From: VXYL01 sp965203685
Lineage (GTDB): Bacteria; Pseudomonadota; Gammaproteobacteria; Pseudomonadales; Azotimanducaceae
Direction of reading: 5' to 3'
Length of the DNA: 64,000 bases
Assembly (NCBI GenBank): GCA_965203685.1
Contig: OZ241908.1
Location: forward strand, 3,472,001-3,536,000
Shown here: positions 51,418-60,523 of the stretch, piece by piece
Layout of the letters: each line of letters opens with the position of its first letter
How positions within the stretch are numbered: the stretch's first letter is position 1
Translations under genes and position numbers: made by a program
Notes under the pieces: model-generated
The model's database searches: none
The model's input: the letters and a program-made list of their open reading frames with translations, nothing else
Told to the model about the DNA's origin: nothing

Positions 51418-52310
51418 GCGGACGATCCAAGCTCCGAGGCCGCCCAAGTCTTGAAAGCACGTAGATCGCCCAAGTCGTCCTGAATGGCTCGCCAAGCGAT
51501 CCGATGGTCGATGTTCGCGTACCCGTGGACCAGCACGTTCCGGAAGCCCGCCCATGCCCGCAGCCGTTCGGCGAGCGATTCCTCCAAGGCCCCGGCTTCG
51601 TACAAGACAGTGAACGCGTCGCGGTTGGACTCCGGCGTCCTCAGGCCACTATCGGCGATGTAGTGGTTTGCCAAGTCGATTGTCGCCTCGGCAGCCAAGT
51701 GCAGATAGCGCTCCGCGAGGTCGTGGATGGCCGGTTCCGCCAAGAAGGTATCCTCGTCGACCTCACCTAGACGTTCAGCTTGGACCAAGTAGCTTCCAAC
51801 GCGTCTAGCCGCCTCGAGAATATCTCTTCGTCCACCATGGGCCGCCCCCCGGTCGTCTTTGAGCCGTGCAATTCGTCGCCGCCTGTGTTCGCTGAGCCAA
51901 GGCGCGAAGTCCTGGTACTCGCGCATCGTACGAACCGCGAAACGGACCCGTTCGGTCTCGTCGCGTGCGTGTAGAAGCTGGCCGTCCCGCAAAACGCGAT
52001 GGCAAAGCAACACCGGTGCCTCGTTGAGTATCGTGACATCGAGGAGGTCGGAGCGAATCTCGCCACCGCTCACCTTCTCAACGACGTGCCTTATCGTCCG
52101 GTTCATAGCCGAAGGGCTGCGAACGCACCGCTCGTCCACCAGGAACGCAACATCGATGTCGCTATCCAGGCGGTCTCGCCCTATCGCTCGGCTACCAAAG
52201 AAGTAGGCGAGTCGCACCTCGGGAAGGCTCTCCCGGCACCTTCGCGCTATCTCGTCTTGCACGGTGGCCCAAGCGGTAGTCGACGACGCTCGATACTCCG
52301 CACGGACCAC
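51414..52310 (-). CDS. MntA nucleotidyltransferase fused in frame to HepT HEPN toxin (frameshift fusion)
   Basis: Read as one 298-residue frame from GTG 52310. The first part is an MntA-type minimal nucleotidyltransferase: FFGSRAIGRDRLDSDIDVAF gives the GSX(10)DXD motif. The second is a HepT HEPN ribonuclease: LAERYLHLAAEATIDLANHY and the RNVLVHGYANI motif (R-x4-H-x-Y). A separate HepT start, ATG at 51838, opens MVDEEIFSRRLDALEATW in another frame and stops at 51767. The body of HepT is then in the MntA frame, so a 1-base indel near 51770-51790 has joined them. In typical systems MntA AMPylates HepT to block it. Confidence 0.75.
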   Translation of the reverse strand: MVRAEYRASSTTAWATVQDEIARRCRESLPEVRLAYFFGSRAIGRDRLDSDIDVAFLVDERCVRSPSAMNRTIRHVVEKVSGGEIRSDLLDVTILNEAPVLLCHRVLRDGQLLHARDETERVRFAVRTMREYQDFAPWLSEHRRRRIARLKDDRGAAHGGRRDILEAARRVGSYLVQAERLGEVDEDTFLAEPAIHDLAERYLHLAAEATIDLANHYIADSGLRTPESNRDAFTVLYEAGALEESLAERLRAWAGFRNVLVHGYANIDHRIAWRAIQDDLGDLRAFKTWAASELGSSA

Positions 52311-52571
52311 CCAAGTGTCAACTGCCTCGAAACGCCGACGCCGTCCCGAGTGTCTGAACGCTGCAGGGGAGTTTCGACCGTTCTGATGCCAGCTGAAAGC
52401 GCTCAGGAACCGGCTACAACTATGGAAACTCGACCCTACCCCCGTGTCCAGGCAACCGTGGCCGCCGGTCATGTTTTCGACTTTTTGCACGGCCATTGCG
52501 GCACGCCACGCCTAGTGCGCACGGCACGCCACCGCGATACGCTCCGGTCTCGTCTGAACCCGGTGCCTCGG

Positions 52572-53288
52572 ATGCAGCGAATCTCACGGTGTCTCGTAAT
52601 CTGGTTGCTGGCCCACGCTGCCTGCAACATCCTTGGCGCGGACGGGCGGGACGTCGAGCGTCCCATCGCCGTATCGATCGGTTCCGACGGGATGTCTTAC
52701 TACAGGCGAAGCGCGGCAATCGTCGACAGCATCCTGGCCGGCGACCTCGCCGCCGCCGAAGCCGGGACGACCGGTCTCGAAGAGCTCCGGAGACCGCAGC
52801 CGCTGTTCTTTGCCGATGTCCACAACACGATAGGCGTCGCGTTCGGGGAGTCGGGGCACTTCGAAGCCGGGATCGCGCACGTCGCCAAGGCACTCGGAGG
52901 CGGCGGGTCGGACCTGCCCCCGGGGCTCGTCGCGGAGGCGCGCGCGTACCTCGCGTACTTCCACGCGGCGGCGTTGCGGTTCTCCGAGGCGGACCGCTTG
53001 ATCGCCCTGCTGGAGGACAAGCCGCCGTGGCTGCACGCGAAGCTGGCGACCACCTTCGCCAGCCAGGGCAACTACGTCTGTGCTGTCGCGAACGCCGAAA
53101 AGGCGCTGCAGGCCGCTCGCGCAGGCGGCACCGTTGCATCGCGGTGGACAAAGAGCCGTGCCGCCGAGCCGGTGGACCGTGACGTCGTCCTCGCCGACTG
53201 GTCGATGCGTTTGGATGCGCTCAAGAGGAAGGCGACGGGCGCCGAACCGGCGGACGGCGCGGTGGCCGTCTCCTGCGTCGGAACCTGA
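52572..53288 (+). CDS. Exported TPR-like helical repeat protein
   Basis: A 238-residue protein starting at ATG 52572 with a signal peptide (RISRCLVIWLLAHAACNILG). The mature part is helical with TPR-like pairs: YYRRSAAIVDSILAGDLAAA, FADVHNTIGVAFGESGHFEA, YLAYFHAAALRFSEADRLI and TTFASQGNYVCAVANAEKAL. Earlier in-frame codons lie antisense to the MntA/HepT gene and are ignored. It stands 400 bases ahead of the ABC transporter locus, whose Sel1 proteins are also alpha-solenoids, but no operon link is visible. Confidence 0.6.
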   Translation: MQRISRCLVIWLLAHAACNILGADGRDVERPIAVSIGSDGMSYYRRSAAIVDSILAGDLAAAEAGTTGLEELRRPQPLFFADVHNTIGVAFGESGHFEAGIAHVAKALGGGGSDLPPGLVAEARAYLAYFHAAALRFSEADRLIALLEDKPPWLHAKLATTFASQGNYVCAVANAEKALQAARAGGTVASRWTKSRAAEPVDRDVVLADWSMRLDALKRKATGAEPADGAVAVSCVGT

Positions 53289-53691
53289 ACCGGCCGTCGC
53301 CGCCAGTCGGCCACGATGGGGTTCCGCCAGCAGTCCTCGCTGGGGACACTCACGGTCCAGGAAACAGCGGCGGGATCCTGCGGCGACATTGCCTAGGCAC
53401 GAGGTGTCACCGTCTCACAAGGCGACCGACCTCGGAATGCCCCGGTGAAAGAACATCGCCCCTTTCAACGTATCTGCGGCCGGCAGCCACAGCGACGGTG
53501 AACGCATGTCCACTCTGCAGGCCCGCGTAAGCCACGACCGAGGTCGATCATGCCGGACGCCTCTCTGACCGTGCCGGTGAGAACGCCGTTTGATGCCACA
53601 CGCTCGCACGCAACACCACCTCCACGCCAAAGGTGCTACTCTCGCAGCACAACGTCCGCAAGACGACGATGCAATCCTCGGGAGGGAAACG
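53289..53691. other. Intergenic region before the ABC transporter locus
   Basis: A 403-base gap. No frame with recognisable content was found, and no terminator with a T-run. The promoter of the ABC locus should lie in the last 150 bases; CTCGGGAGGGAAACG just before 53692 is the ribosome site. The first half is weakly repetitive in short CGG/GCC words. Confidence 0.4.
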
Positions 53692-54390
53692 ATGGCAGAG
53701 CATGCCGAGAAGCCGCTGGTTCACGTCCGTAATCTCAGCAAGGTCTTTGTCACCGAGAAGGTGGAGACACATGCGCTGTCGGACCTGACGTTCGACATCG
53801 AGCGTGGTGAGTACCTCGTGGTCCAAGGGCCGTCTGGCTGCGGCAAATCGACGTTGCTCGCCATCCTCGGGTTGCTCGACGAGCCGACTGGCGGCGAGTA
53901 CCGGCTGGCGGATACGGACACGAGCGGATTGAACCTGACCCGTCGTGCGCACTTGCGCAACCGCGAACTGGGGTTCGTTTTCCAGGCGTTCAATCTCGTG
54001 GCCGACCTGACCATCCGGGAGAACGTCGAACTGCCGCTGCGCTACCGCAAGGGTTCAGCTAGGCCGAAGGCTGAGGAACGTGCGGAGCGGGCCATGGGAA
54101 TGCTGGAAGATGTCGGCATCGCGCATCGCGCGGACCACTACCCGGCGCAGCTCTCCGGTGGCCAACAGCAGCGGGCGGCCGTGGCGCGAGCGCTCGTAGC
54201 CGAGCCATCGCTGTTGCTCGCCGACGAACCCACCGGCAACCTCGACGCCGAGTCCGAGGACACGGTCATGGAACTGCTCGCGGGTTGCCACGAACGGGGC
54301 ACGACGTTGTGCGTGGTGTCGCACAATCCCCGGTTCGCTGCGGCTGCGGACCGTACACTCGTGCTGTCCGAAGGCCGGCTGCAGTCATGA
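53692..54390 (+). CDS. ABC transporter ATP-binding protein (MacB/LolD type)
   Basis: A 232-residue ATPase. Walker A is QGPSGCGKSTLLAI, the Q-loop VFQAFNLVADLTIRENVELP, the signature QLSGGQQQRAAVARAL and Walker B SLLLADEPTGNLD, with the switch His in CVVSHNPRF. The insert after LTRRAHLRNRELGFV is typical of MacB/LolD/FtsE ATPases that drive mechanotransmission permeases. GGGAGGG precedes the ATG at 53692. It overlaps the first permease gene by 4 bases (ATGA) and is the only ATPase in the locus within the window. Confidence 0.93.
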   Translation: MAEHAEKPLVHVRNLSKVFVTEKVETHALSDLTFDIERGEYLVVQGPSGCGKSTLLAILGLLDEPTGGEYRLADTDTSGLNLTRRAHLRNRELGFVFQAFNLVADLTIRENVELPLRYRKGSARPKAEERAERAMGMLEDVGIAHRADHYPAQLSGGQQQRAAVARALVAEPSLLLADEPTGNLDAESEDTVMELLAGCHERGTTLCVVSHNPRFAAAADRTLVLSEGRLQS

Positions 54391-56738
54391 CTCGCCTCAA
54401 GGCCGCGGGGGCCGCCAGGGCGGGTGGCTTCCTGCTTGCTGTCAGCCTCTCGTTTGGCTTCATCGGCGTCGTCGTCGCGATCGCCTGGGCGAGTTGGTTC
54501 CGCCTGCCCGACGGCGTCGAGCCCCGCGAGTATGTGACCCTCGGGCGCCGCGGCGCGGACTCCGGACTGTTCCAGGGCGTGTCCTCGCCGGACTACGAAC
54601 GCCTTCGCGACTCGACCACCCGCATCACGTGGGCCTTCGCCGAGAGTTTCCTCGACCAAGTGGACGTTCGCACAGCCGACGGGACCACGCTTACGGCAAA
54701 AAGCCGGTCCGTCTCGGGGAGCTTCTTCGATCTCTTCGGCGTTCGGGCAGCCGTCGGCGTTCTCGGTACCGAGAACGCCCGCGCCGCGGTCGTCACCGAA
54801 GCGTTCGCGCGTAACGCCTATGGCTCGGCGGCCGGTGCGCTCGGCCGAGAGGTTCCCGACGTTTACGACCAGCCCGTGCCGATCGTGGGCGTTGCCGACT
54901 CCGCCTTCCAGGGTGTTTTCGACGAGGATGTCGACGTCTGGCTCCTCGACCCGCCGGGACCGTCAATCTCGACCGCGCCGGATGGCACCGTGACAACCAC
55001 CGTCAGCATGGCGCTAGTGCCCTTGGGCGCGCTCGATGGCGCGACCACGTTGGCCGCCGCCCAGGCCATGCTCGACGGGTTTCGTTTCGCACCGGGCCGG
55101 GGCGGCTACGGCGGTGCCACGGAGCGCGACCGTGCGGAACTCGTAGCAGGCATCGAACGGCGGCCAGATGCCCGTCGTGACGTACTCGAGCGCCTGGGGT
55201 GGCTGGCGCTGGTCGTGGTGCTGCTCATGGCCTTGGCCTTCATGGCCGTCTTGGACTTCCTCCTCGCGGCGCACTATCGACGAGCGGAGTCCGACGCCGT
55301 GCGGCTCGCCGTCGGCGCGACCCCGGGTGACGTGTTCCGCGCGGCGCTGTTGCGCGATGTCGGGTGGATGGCGGCCACCGGCGCGGTCGCAGCCCTGATG
55401 TTCGTCTACATCAAGGATGTCGTACTCGGCCTCGAACCGTTCGCGGGCTATCTCGGCGAACTCACCTTGCAGCAGTCCGTGACGGGCGTGGTCGGCAGCC
55501 TCACCTTGCTTGCGGCAGCCTTCGTGCTGTCCGCCGCTGTCGTCAGCCGCTCGGTCTCGCGCGCGGCACGGGTGATCGCATACGCGCGGGGGCGGAGTGC
55601 TGGGCACGCCTCGCGCATGGCGCGCCGCGCGCTCCTTGTCGCCGCGACGATGAGCCTGCTGCTCGTGGCCTCGCTGGGCGTGCGCTATGCCACGGAGGCG
55701 AGGACGACGCTGCCGTTCGAACACGTCGACACGACGATGCTCGGGGTGGTTGGCATGCAGGGGCGGTCTGTGACGGTGGATGAGGTGCGACGCACGTTCT
55801 TGGAGAACCCCGTAGTCTCCTCAATTACACAGTTGGAAATGATGCCGCTGCTCGCCGAGTCGATCCGGCCACAGAACCGCATGAAGGTCCGGGGCATCCC
55901 CGGCCTCGAGGAGACAGTATTCCTGCGCAACGGCATCTCGGCGTCGTTCTTCGAGACGCTCGGCGTCGGGGTGATCGAAGGACGTCCGTTTGATGCAGGC
56001 GCGGCATCCGAAGTTGCCATCTCGCGGACCGCCGCGGAACTCCTGGCCGGCGAAGCCGCGACCGCCGTGGGTATGGCGCTCGAACTCGGACCCGCCGCGC
56101 CCGCGCCGGGCGGGCCTGCACCTGGCACGGTGACCGTGGTCGGCGTGGTGGAGGACGTCCCCTACGGGCAGGTCACCGCAAACGGGGCCGCACAACCCGT
56201 GCTTTACGGCCCTCCGGGAGCAGCCCAATGGCAACAGCTCTGGCTTGTTCGACATGCCGGTGCGGACGCAGACGTCCTCGAACCCTTCGGCGCAGACGGC
56301 TACCGGATCGGTACGCCCGCGGAAATCTTCCGGGAGCAGTTCCTCAGCCGCCACAGCATCGAGGTGGCGTTGGCTGCCGCGGCGGCGTTCGCGGTCATCC
56401 TAGCAATGGCGGGGGTAGCGACCTCGGTAGGACGGGAGATCGCCGCTGCGGGTCGTGGCATCGGCATTTGCCTGGCGGTGGGCGCTAGCGGCGTCGACCT
56501 GAGCGGGCGTCATCTGGCCCGCATCCTCGTGGATCTCCTTGGCGCGACGTTCGTGGTCTGCGTGACCGTGCTCCTCGTGCGGGGGCTGGCACCGGCGACC
56601 GTGGACGCCATCGAACTGCTTCTCGTTTTCGCCGTCTGGCCCTTGTTAGCTCTTGCCTGCGCCGCCGTCGTGTACGCGAGCATGCTGCGATTGGCGAGAA
56701 GCCGGTCGTTGAGTTCGTTGATCGGCGGCAGTGTCTAG
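54387..56738 (+). CDS. MacB/FtsX-type ABC permease, large form (permease 1)
   Basis: A 783-residue membrane protein. One N-terminal helix (FLLAVSLSFGFIGVVVAIAWA) is followed by a periplasmic MacB-PCD domain (SVSGSFFDLFGVRAAVGVLG). A first FtsX-like bundle lies around residues 265-430 (WLALVVVLLMALAFMAVLDF). A second periplasmic domain (FLRNGISASFFETLGVGVIE) and a second bundle at the C-terminus follow. This duplicated 8-helix layout is the ADOP/acidobacterial-type permease form, longer than MacB (about 650). It overlaps the ATPase gene, so ATPase and permease are coupled. Confidence 0.87.
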   Translation: MTRLKAAGAARAGGFLLAVSLSFGFIGVVVAIAWASWFRLPDGVEPREYVTLGRRGADSGLFQGVSSPDYERLRDSTTRITWAFAESFLDQVDVRTADGTTLTAKSRSVSGSFFDLFGVRAAVGVLGTENARAAVVTEAFARNAYGSAAGALGREVPDVYDQPVPIVGVADSAFQGVFDEDVDVWLLDPPGPSISTAPDGTVTTTVSMALVPLGALDGATTLAAAQAMLDGFRFAPGRGGYGGATERDRAELVAGIERRPDARRDVLERLGWLALVVVLLMALAFMAVLDFLLAAHYRRAESDAVRLAVGATPGDVFRAALLRDVGWMAATGAVAALMFVYIKDVVLGLEPFAGYLGELTLQQSVTGVVGSLTLLAAAFVLSAAVVSRSVSRAARVIAYARGRSAGHASRMARRALLVAATMSLLLVASLGVRYATEARTTLPFEHVDTTMLGVVGMQGRSVTVDEVRRTFLENPVVSSITQLEMMPLLAESIRPQNRMKVRGIPGLEETVFLRNGISASFFETLGVGVIEGRPFDAGAASEVAISRTAAELLAGEAATAVGMALELGPAAPAPGGPAPGTVTVVGVVEDVPYGQVTANGAAQPVLYGPPGAAQWQQLWLVRHAGADADVLEPFGADGYRIGTPAEIFREQFLSRHSIEVALAAAAAFAVILAMAGVATSVGREIAAAGRGIGICLAVGASGVDLSGRHLARILVDLLGATFVVCVTVLLVRGLAPATVDAIELLLVFAVWPLLALACAAVVYASMLRLARSRSLSSLIGGSV

Positions 56739-56765
56739 CGCGAGCGTTGAGGCGACGAGGGCAAG

Positions 56766-59231
56766 TTGGTGGAAGCGTTACGCCACATCGCTGCAGCGGC
56801 GCGCCGGCGCCCGGTCAACCTGCTGTACTTCGTCGGCTCGCTCGGCGTCTCCTTCGGATTCATCGCGGCGGTGATCGCGATCGCCCACGCCAGTTGGTTC
56901 CGTCTACCGGGTGGCGTCGCGGACCAGGGCTACGTGACGGCGTTACGCGGAACAGCGGCGGGCGTGCAGTTGATGTCCCTGCGCGACTTCGAAGCCGTGG
57001 CCGAGAGGATTCCCGAGATTCGTTGGTTGTATGTCAAGCCGATGGCGGGCGGACTCGTCGATGTGTCCAGCCCCTCCGGCCCCGCCGACTCGCTTGCGTT
57101 GCATCTCGTGTCCGGCGGATTCTTCGACGCGCTTGGCGTCCGCCCGGCGCTCGGCAGCCTGTCCGTACCCGACGACACGCCCGGCTTGGTCCTGTCGGAC
57201 GCGGCGTGGCGACGCCTCTTCGACCGGCAAGACATCGTCGGCACGATGCTAGAAGTGGCCGATGGACCCGCGCTGCCTGTCATCGGCGTTGCGTCGCCGG
57301 CGTTTTCCGGCGTGCTGCAGGGCGAGCCGGATGCCTGGGTAATGAACCCGCCAATGGCACTGTCGCCCCCGGAGTTCGCGGCCGGTGTGGACGCCGAGAC
57401 GCAGCGTGAGATCGTCCGCCGGATGGCCAACGTTGCGGTGTTCGGTGCCGTGCTAGATCGGCAGGACCTGGAATCGACGTTGGCGGCAATCCGCGCGCGG
57501 CTTAAGGAGTACCGGTTCGACGGTTCGCTGCTCCTTGCGGAAGTGCCCTCGGCTGACGGCACGGGTGGCACGACGCGCCGTGCGTTCGCCTTCGGCATTC
57601 GCGACACGGACCGGGTAGCCCTCGGCCCGGGGCTTGAAACGGCGCCGGAGGAGCGTCGTGAGGTCGTGCAGAAGACGACGTGGCTGGTCGGCATCGTGGC
57701 CATGCTGCTTGTCATGGCGTTCGTGTCAGTCGTCGAGTTCCTGATGGCGGAGAACGTATCCCGGGAGGACGAGCAAAACGTCCGGATTGCCGTTGGCGCG
57801 ACGCCGTGGGACCTGTTCCGTCAGGCGATCGCCGAGAACGCCCCGATTGCCGGCGCGATGGCGCTGGTGGCGTGGTCGACCTCGGGCTACGTGCTCTCAG
57901 TGTTGATCGGTGTAGAGCCGTTTTCGAGCTACCTCCGCGAGATGCCCACCGACTCGCGGCCGGCTGGCCTAGCCCTGGCCGGCGCGCTGTTGTTGGTCTC
58001 CCTCCTGGTCTGCCTCGGCTACACAAGCTGGTTCGTGGCGCGCAGTTCCGCGGCGCTGACCCGGTCTGGCGAGTGGCTGCACCGGACGATGCGACGCGTA
58101 CTGCTTCTCGCCGGTACGGCGAGCTTGGTGGTCGTGCTGTCGTTGGCCGAGCGCTACTTCGGCGAGGCCCGGATGTCGCTGGGGTTCGCCAACGCGGACG
58201 CTTTGACGGTCGTCGTGGAGAGCCCGGAAGGGGGCATTCGCTCCGACGTGGCGGCCTTTGTCGATGCGGTTCATGCAGCCCCTGGCGTTCGTTCGGCAGC
58301 AACCGGCGATGTGCAACCGTTGGCACCGATGGTCACGCTCCACTTCTACTCGAGAGAGGTTTTGGACCGGCCCGACTTGACCGACACGCCGTTTTTCGAA
58401 AACTCGGTCACACCGGGCTTCTTCGAAACACTGGGTGTCGAATTCCTGGCCGGCCGGATATTTGGGCCCGGGGAAGGCGAGGTTGTCGTGTCGCGTTCCG
58501 CTGCGGAGGCACTCGGGGGCATCGGAGAGGCGGTGGGGACGCCCCTCCGTCTGCGGGGACAGCACTCCGCCGAGTCGGAAGCGACCATCGTGGGCGTCGT
58601 CGACGATGTCCCGTACGGCGGGTATGCGGCTACCGGTACGCCCATGGTGTATTCGCCGATCAGGTACCTGTCGAGCCGGCAACGTTGGCTGATCGATGCG
58701 GATACCGATTTCGACGCCGTCGACGTGCTTGGGCAGTTGCCGCTGTTCGCGGGCTGGCAGATCGACATCACGGACACGCCGGCGGAGACTTTCCGCAAAC
58801 AGTTCCTCGCCAAGCGCAGCGTCGAGATCGTCCTGTCCGTCGCCGGAGCCTTCGCCCTGGTGCTTGCCCTCTCGGGCGTCGGCAACTCCCTGGCGCGGAC
58901 CATGGCGGAAGCACGGACGCCGATCGGGATCCGGTTCGCCCTTGGTGCGTCGCCGAACGACTTAGGACGGGCGTACTTCGGCGGGAGCCTCAAGGACCTT
59001 GCTCTCGCGGGCGTTCTAGTCTCCGCAGGAGGCCTTGCCGCGAAGACGGCCGCGCCGGCCTTCGCGGAGGCGGTTCAGTTGTGGGTTCTGCTGCCGGCTC
59101 TCGGCGGCCTAGTCGCCGTGTGCGGGTTGATGACCCATATGCTGTTGGGGCGGATGGCGCGCCGGCACACCGTCATCGCTCTTGTCAATGGGACGGCTGC
59201 ACCCGGTCGCCCTGCGGCTCGGCGTATTTGA
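56766..59231 (+). CDS. MacB/FtsX-type ABC permease, large form (permease 2)
   Basis: An 821-residue paralogue of permease 1 with the same order: N-terminal helix SLGVSFGFIAAVIAIAHASW, periplasmic domain (LVSGGFFDALGVRPALGSL), FtsX bundle (WLVGIVAMLLVMAFVSVVEF), second periplasmic domain (FFENSVTPGFFETLGVEFLA) and terminal bundle (LVLALSGVGNSLARTMAEA). TTG at 56766 or GTG at 56769 starts it, 27 bases after permease 1. The shared FRLPxGV-x(4)-YVT segment near residue 45 is specific to this locus. Probably pairs with permease 1 as a heterodimer around the single ATPase. Confidence 0.87.
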   Translation: MVEALRHIAAAARRRPVNLLYFVGSLGVSFGFIAAVIAIAHASWFRLPGGVADQGYVTALRGTAAGVQLMSLRDFEAVAERIPEIRWLYVKPMAGGLVDVSSPSGPADSLALHLVSGGFFDALGVRPALGSLSVPDDTPGLVLSDAAWRRLFDRQDIVGTMLEVADGPALPVIGVASPAFSGVLQGEPDAWVMNPPMALSPPEFAAGVDAETQREIVRRMANVAVFGAVLDRQDLESTLAAIRARLKEYRFDGSLLLAEVPSADGTGGTTRRAFAFGIRDTDRVALGPGLETAPEERREVVQKTTWLVGIVAMLLVMAFVSVVEFLMAENVSREDEQNVRIAVGATPWDLFRQAIAENAPIAGAMALVAWSTSGYVLSVLIGVEPFSSYLREMPTDSRPAGLALAGALLLVSLLVCLGYTSWFVARSSAALTRSGEWLHRTMRRVLLLAGTASLVVVLSLAERYFGEARMSLGFANADALTVVVESPEGGIRSDVAAFVDAVHAAPGVRSAATGDVQPLAPMVTLHFYSREVLDRPDLTDTPFFENSVTPGFFETLGVEFLAGRIFGPGEGEVVVSRSAAEALGGIGEAVGTPLRLRGQHSAESEATIVGVVDDVPYGGYAATGTPMVYSPIRYLSSRQRWLIDADTDFDAVDVLGQLPLFAGWQIDITDTPAETFRKQFLAKRSVEIVLSVAGAFALVLALSGVGNSLARTMAEARTPIGIRFALGASPNDLGRAYFGGSLKDLALAGVLVSAGGLAAKTAAPAFAEAVQLWVLLPALGGLVAVCGLMTHMLLGRMARRHTVIALVNGTAAPGRPAARRI

Positions 59232-59245
59232 GGCCCGGAGAACCC

Positions 59246-60523
59246 ATGTCGCAAACCGAAGACAGTTATTCGATGGATCGGCCTCGCGACGCCGATCCAC
59301 GACGCCGGATCCGGCAGATCGCGTGGGTGGCGCTGGCCGTCGTCGCCATCGCCGCCTTCGTTGTCGTTGATCGGGTGTGGCTCCGTCCGGGCGTTGGCAT
59401 TCCCGCGGAGGACTTGGCAACGGCCACCGTGGCAAGAGGCAAACTGGCCATCGAGGTGCAGGGCGTGGGAGAACTCGAACCGGTCACCGAGCGATGGATC
59501 GCCTCGGAGGTCGGTGGCGCCGTGGAACGGATCTCCGCGCGGGCGGGCGAGAGCATCGGAGCGGGTGACACCATCGCGCGTCTCATCAACCCGCAGGTCT
59601 CGCAGGGCGCCGTCGCGGCGCGCCTGGAACTCGCCGAGACGAGAGCGGACCACCGCCGCCGGCTGGCGGAGTTCGCCGACCGCCGCCTCGCCGCCGAATC
59701 ACAGATCCTCGGCCGGCAGGCACAGCTTGAAGAGCTTGAGCTCCAACTCGAAGCGCACACCGAGTTGCGCGAGCGCCATGCCGTGTCGGAGATCGACTAC
59801 AAGAGCACGCAGATCCGCGCCGACCGGGCCAGGAAGGAGCTCGAGTTCGAGCAACGACGCTTCGACGAACTCAAGGACGTGCTCCAAGCGGAACAGGCGG
59901 CGAGCGAAGCGCGCGTCGCGGCCCGAGAGTCGGCGCTCGCGGAGGCGGAGCGGCGCGCAGACAGCCTGCTGATCACGACCGACATCCCGGGCACGCTGCG
60001 CGAGGTGCTCATCGAGCCGGGCCAACGGATCACCGCCGGGACCCAGGTTGCGAGAGTCGTCGGCACAGAGGCGCTGCGAGCGGGGATCCGCGTTCCCGAG
60101 TCCTACGCCAGCCGCGTCGCCCCCGGTCAGCCCGCCGTTGTCACGGTGCTCGGGGCGGCTCTCCCGGGAACAGTCACGCGTGTGGATCCGGCCGTGGTCC
60201 AGAACAGCGTTGCCATCGACGTCGAACTGAACGGCGAACTCCCGGCTGGTGCGCGTCCGGAACTGTCGATCCGTGGCACGGTCACGGTGGCGGAGCTTGA
60301 GGACGCGCTGTACGTCCGCCGCCCGTTGCGGGTCCGCGACGACACGACGGCCGAGGTTTACCGGCTCGCGGAGGACGGCGAGAGCGCGGCGAGAGTGGCC
60401 GTACGCTTCGGTATGGGCACGCTGAGGCACGTCGAGGTGGTCGACGGTCTGGCCGAAGGCGACACGATCATCGTTGGCTCGACGACGGGCTTCGAGGAGG
60501 AGGAGCGGATCGAGATTCGGTGA
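59246..60523 (+). CDS. HlyD-type periplasmic adaptor (membrane fusion protein)
   Basis: A 425-residue adaptor. It has one N-terminal anchor (IAWVALAVVAIAAFVVVDRV), a lipoyl half-domain (GGAVERISARAGESIGAGDT), a long coiled coil (about residues 140-245, LEELELQLEAHTELRERHAV), the second lipoyl half (LREVLIEPGQRITAGTQVAR), a beta-barrel domain and a C-terminal membrane-proximal domain (GLAEGDTIIVGSTTGFEEEE). It should link the permeases to an outer-membrane channel, which is not in the window. GTGA overlap with the first Sel1 gene. Confidence 0.88.
   Translation: MSQTEDSYSMDRPRDADPRRRIRQIAWVALAVVAIAAFVVVDRVWLRPGVGIPAEDLATATVARGKLAIEVQGVGELEPVTERWIASEVGGAVERISARAGESIGAGDTIARLINPQVSQGAVAARLELAETRADHRRRLAEFADRRLAAESQILGRQAQLEELELQLEAHTELRERHAVSEIDYKSTQIRADRARKELEFEQRRFDELKDVLQAEQAASEARVAARESALAEAERRADSLLITTDIPGTLREVLIEPGQRITAGTQVARVVGTEALRAGIRVPESYASRVAPGQPAVVTVLGAALPGTVTRVDPAVVQNSVAIDVELNGELPAGARPELSIRGTVTVAELEDALYVRRPLRVRDDTTAEVYRLAEDGESAARVAVRFGMGTLRHVEVVDGLAEGDTIIVGSTTGFEEEERIEIR

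Noticed and set aside
52317..52322. TTGACA on the minus strand as a -35 box
   Set aside because: It lies only a few bases before the chosen MntA start, too close for a promoter of that gene, and has no -10 partner.
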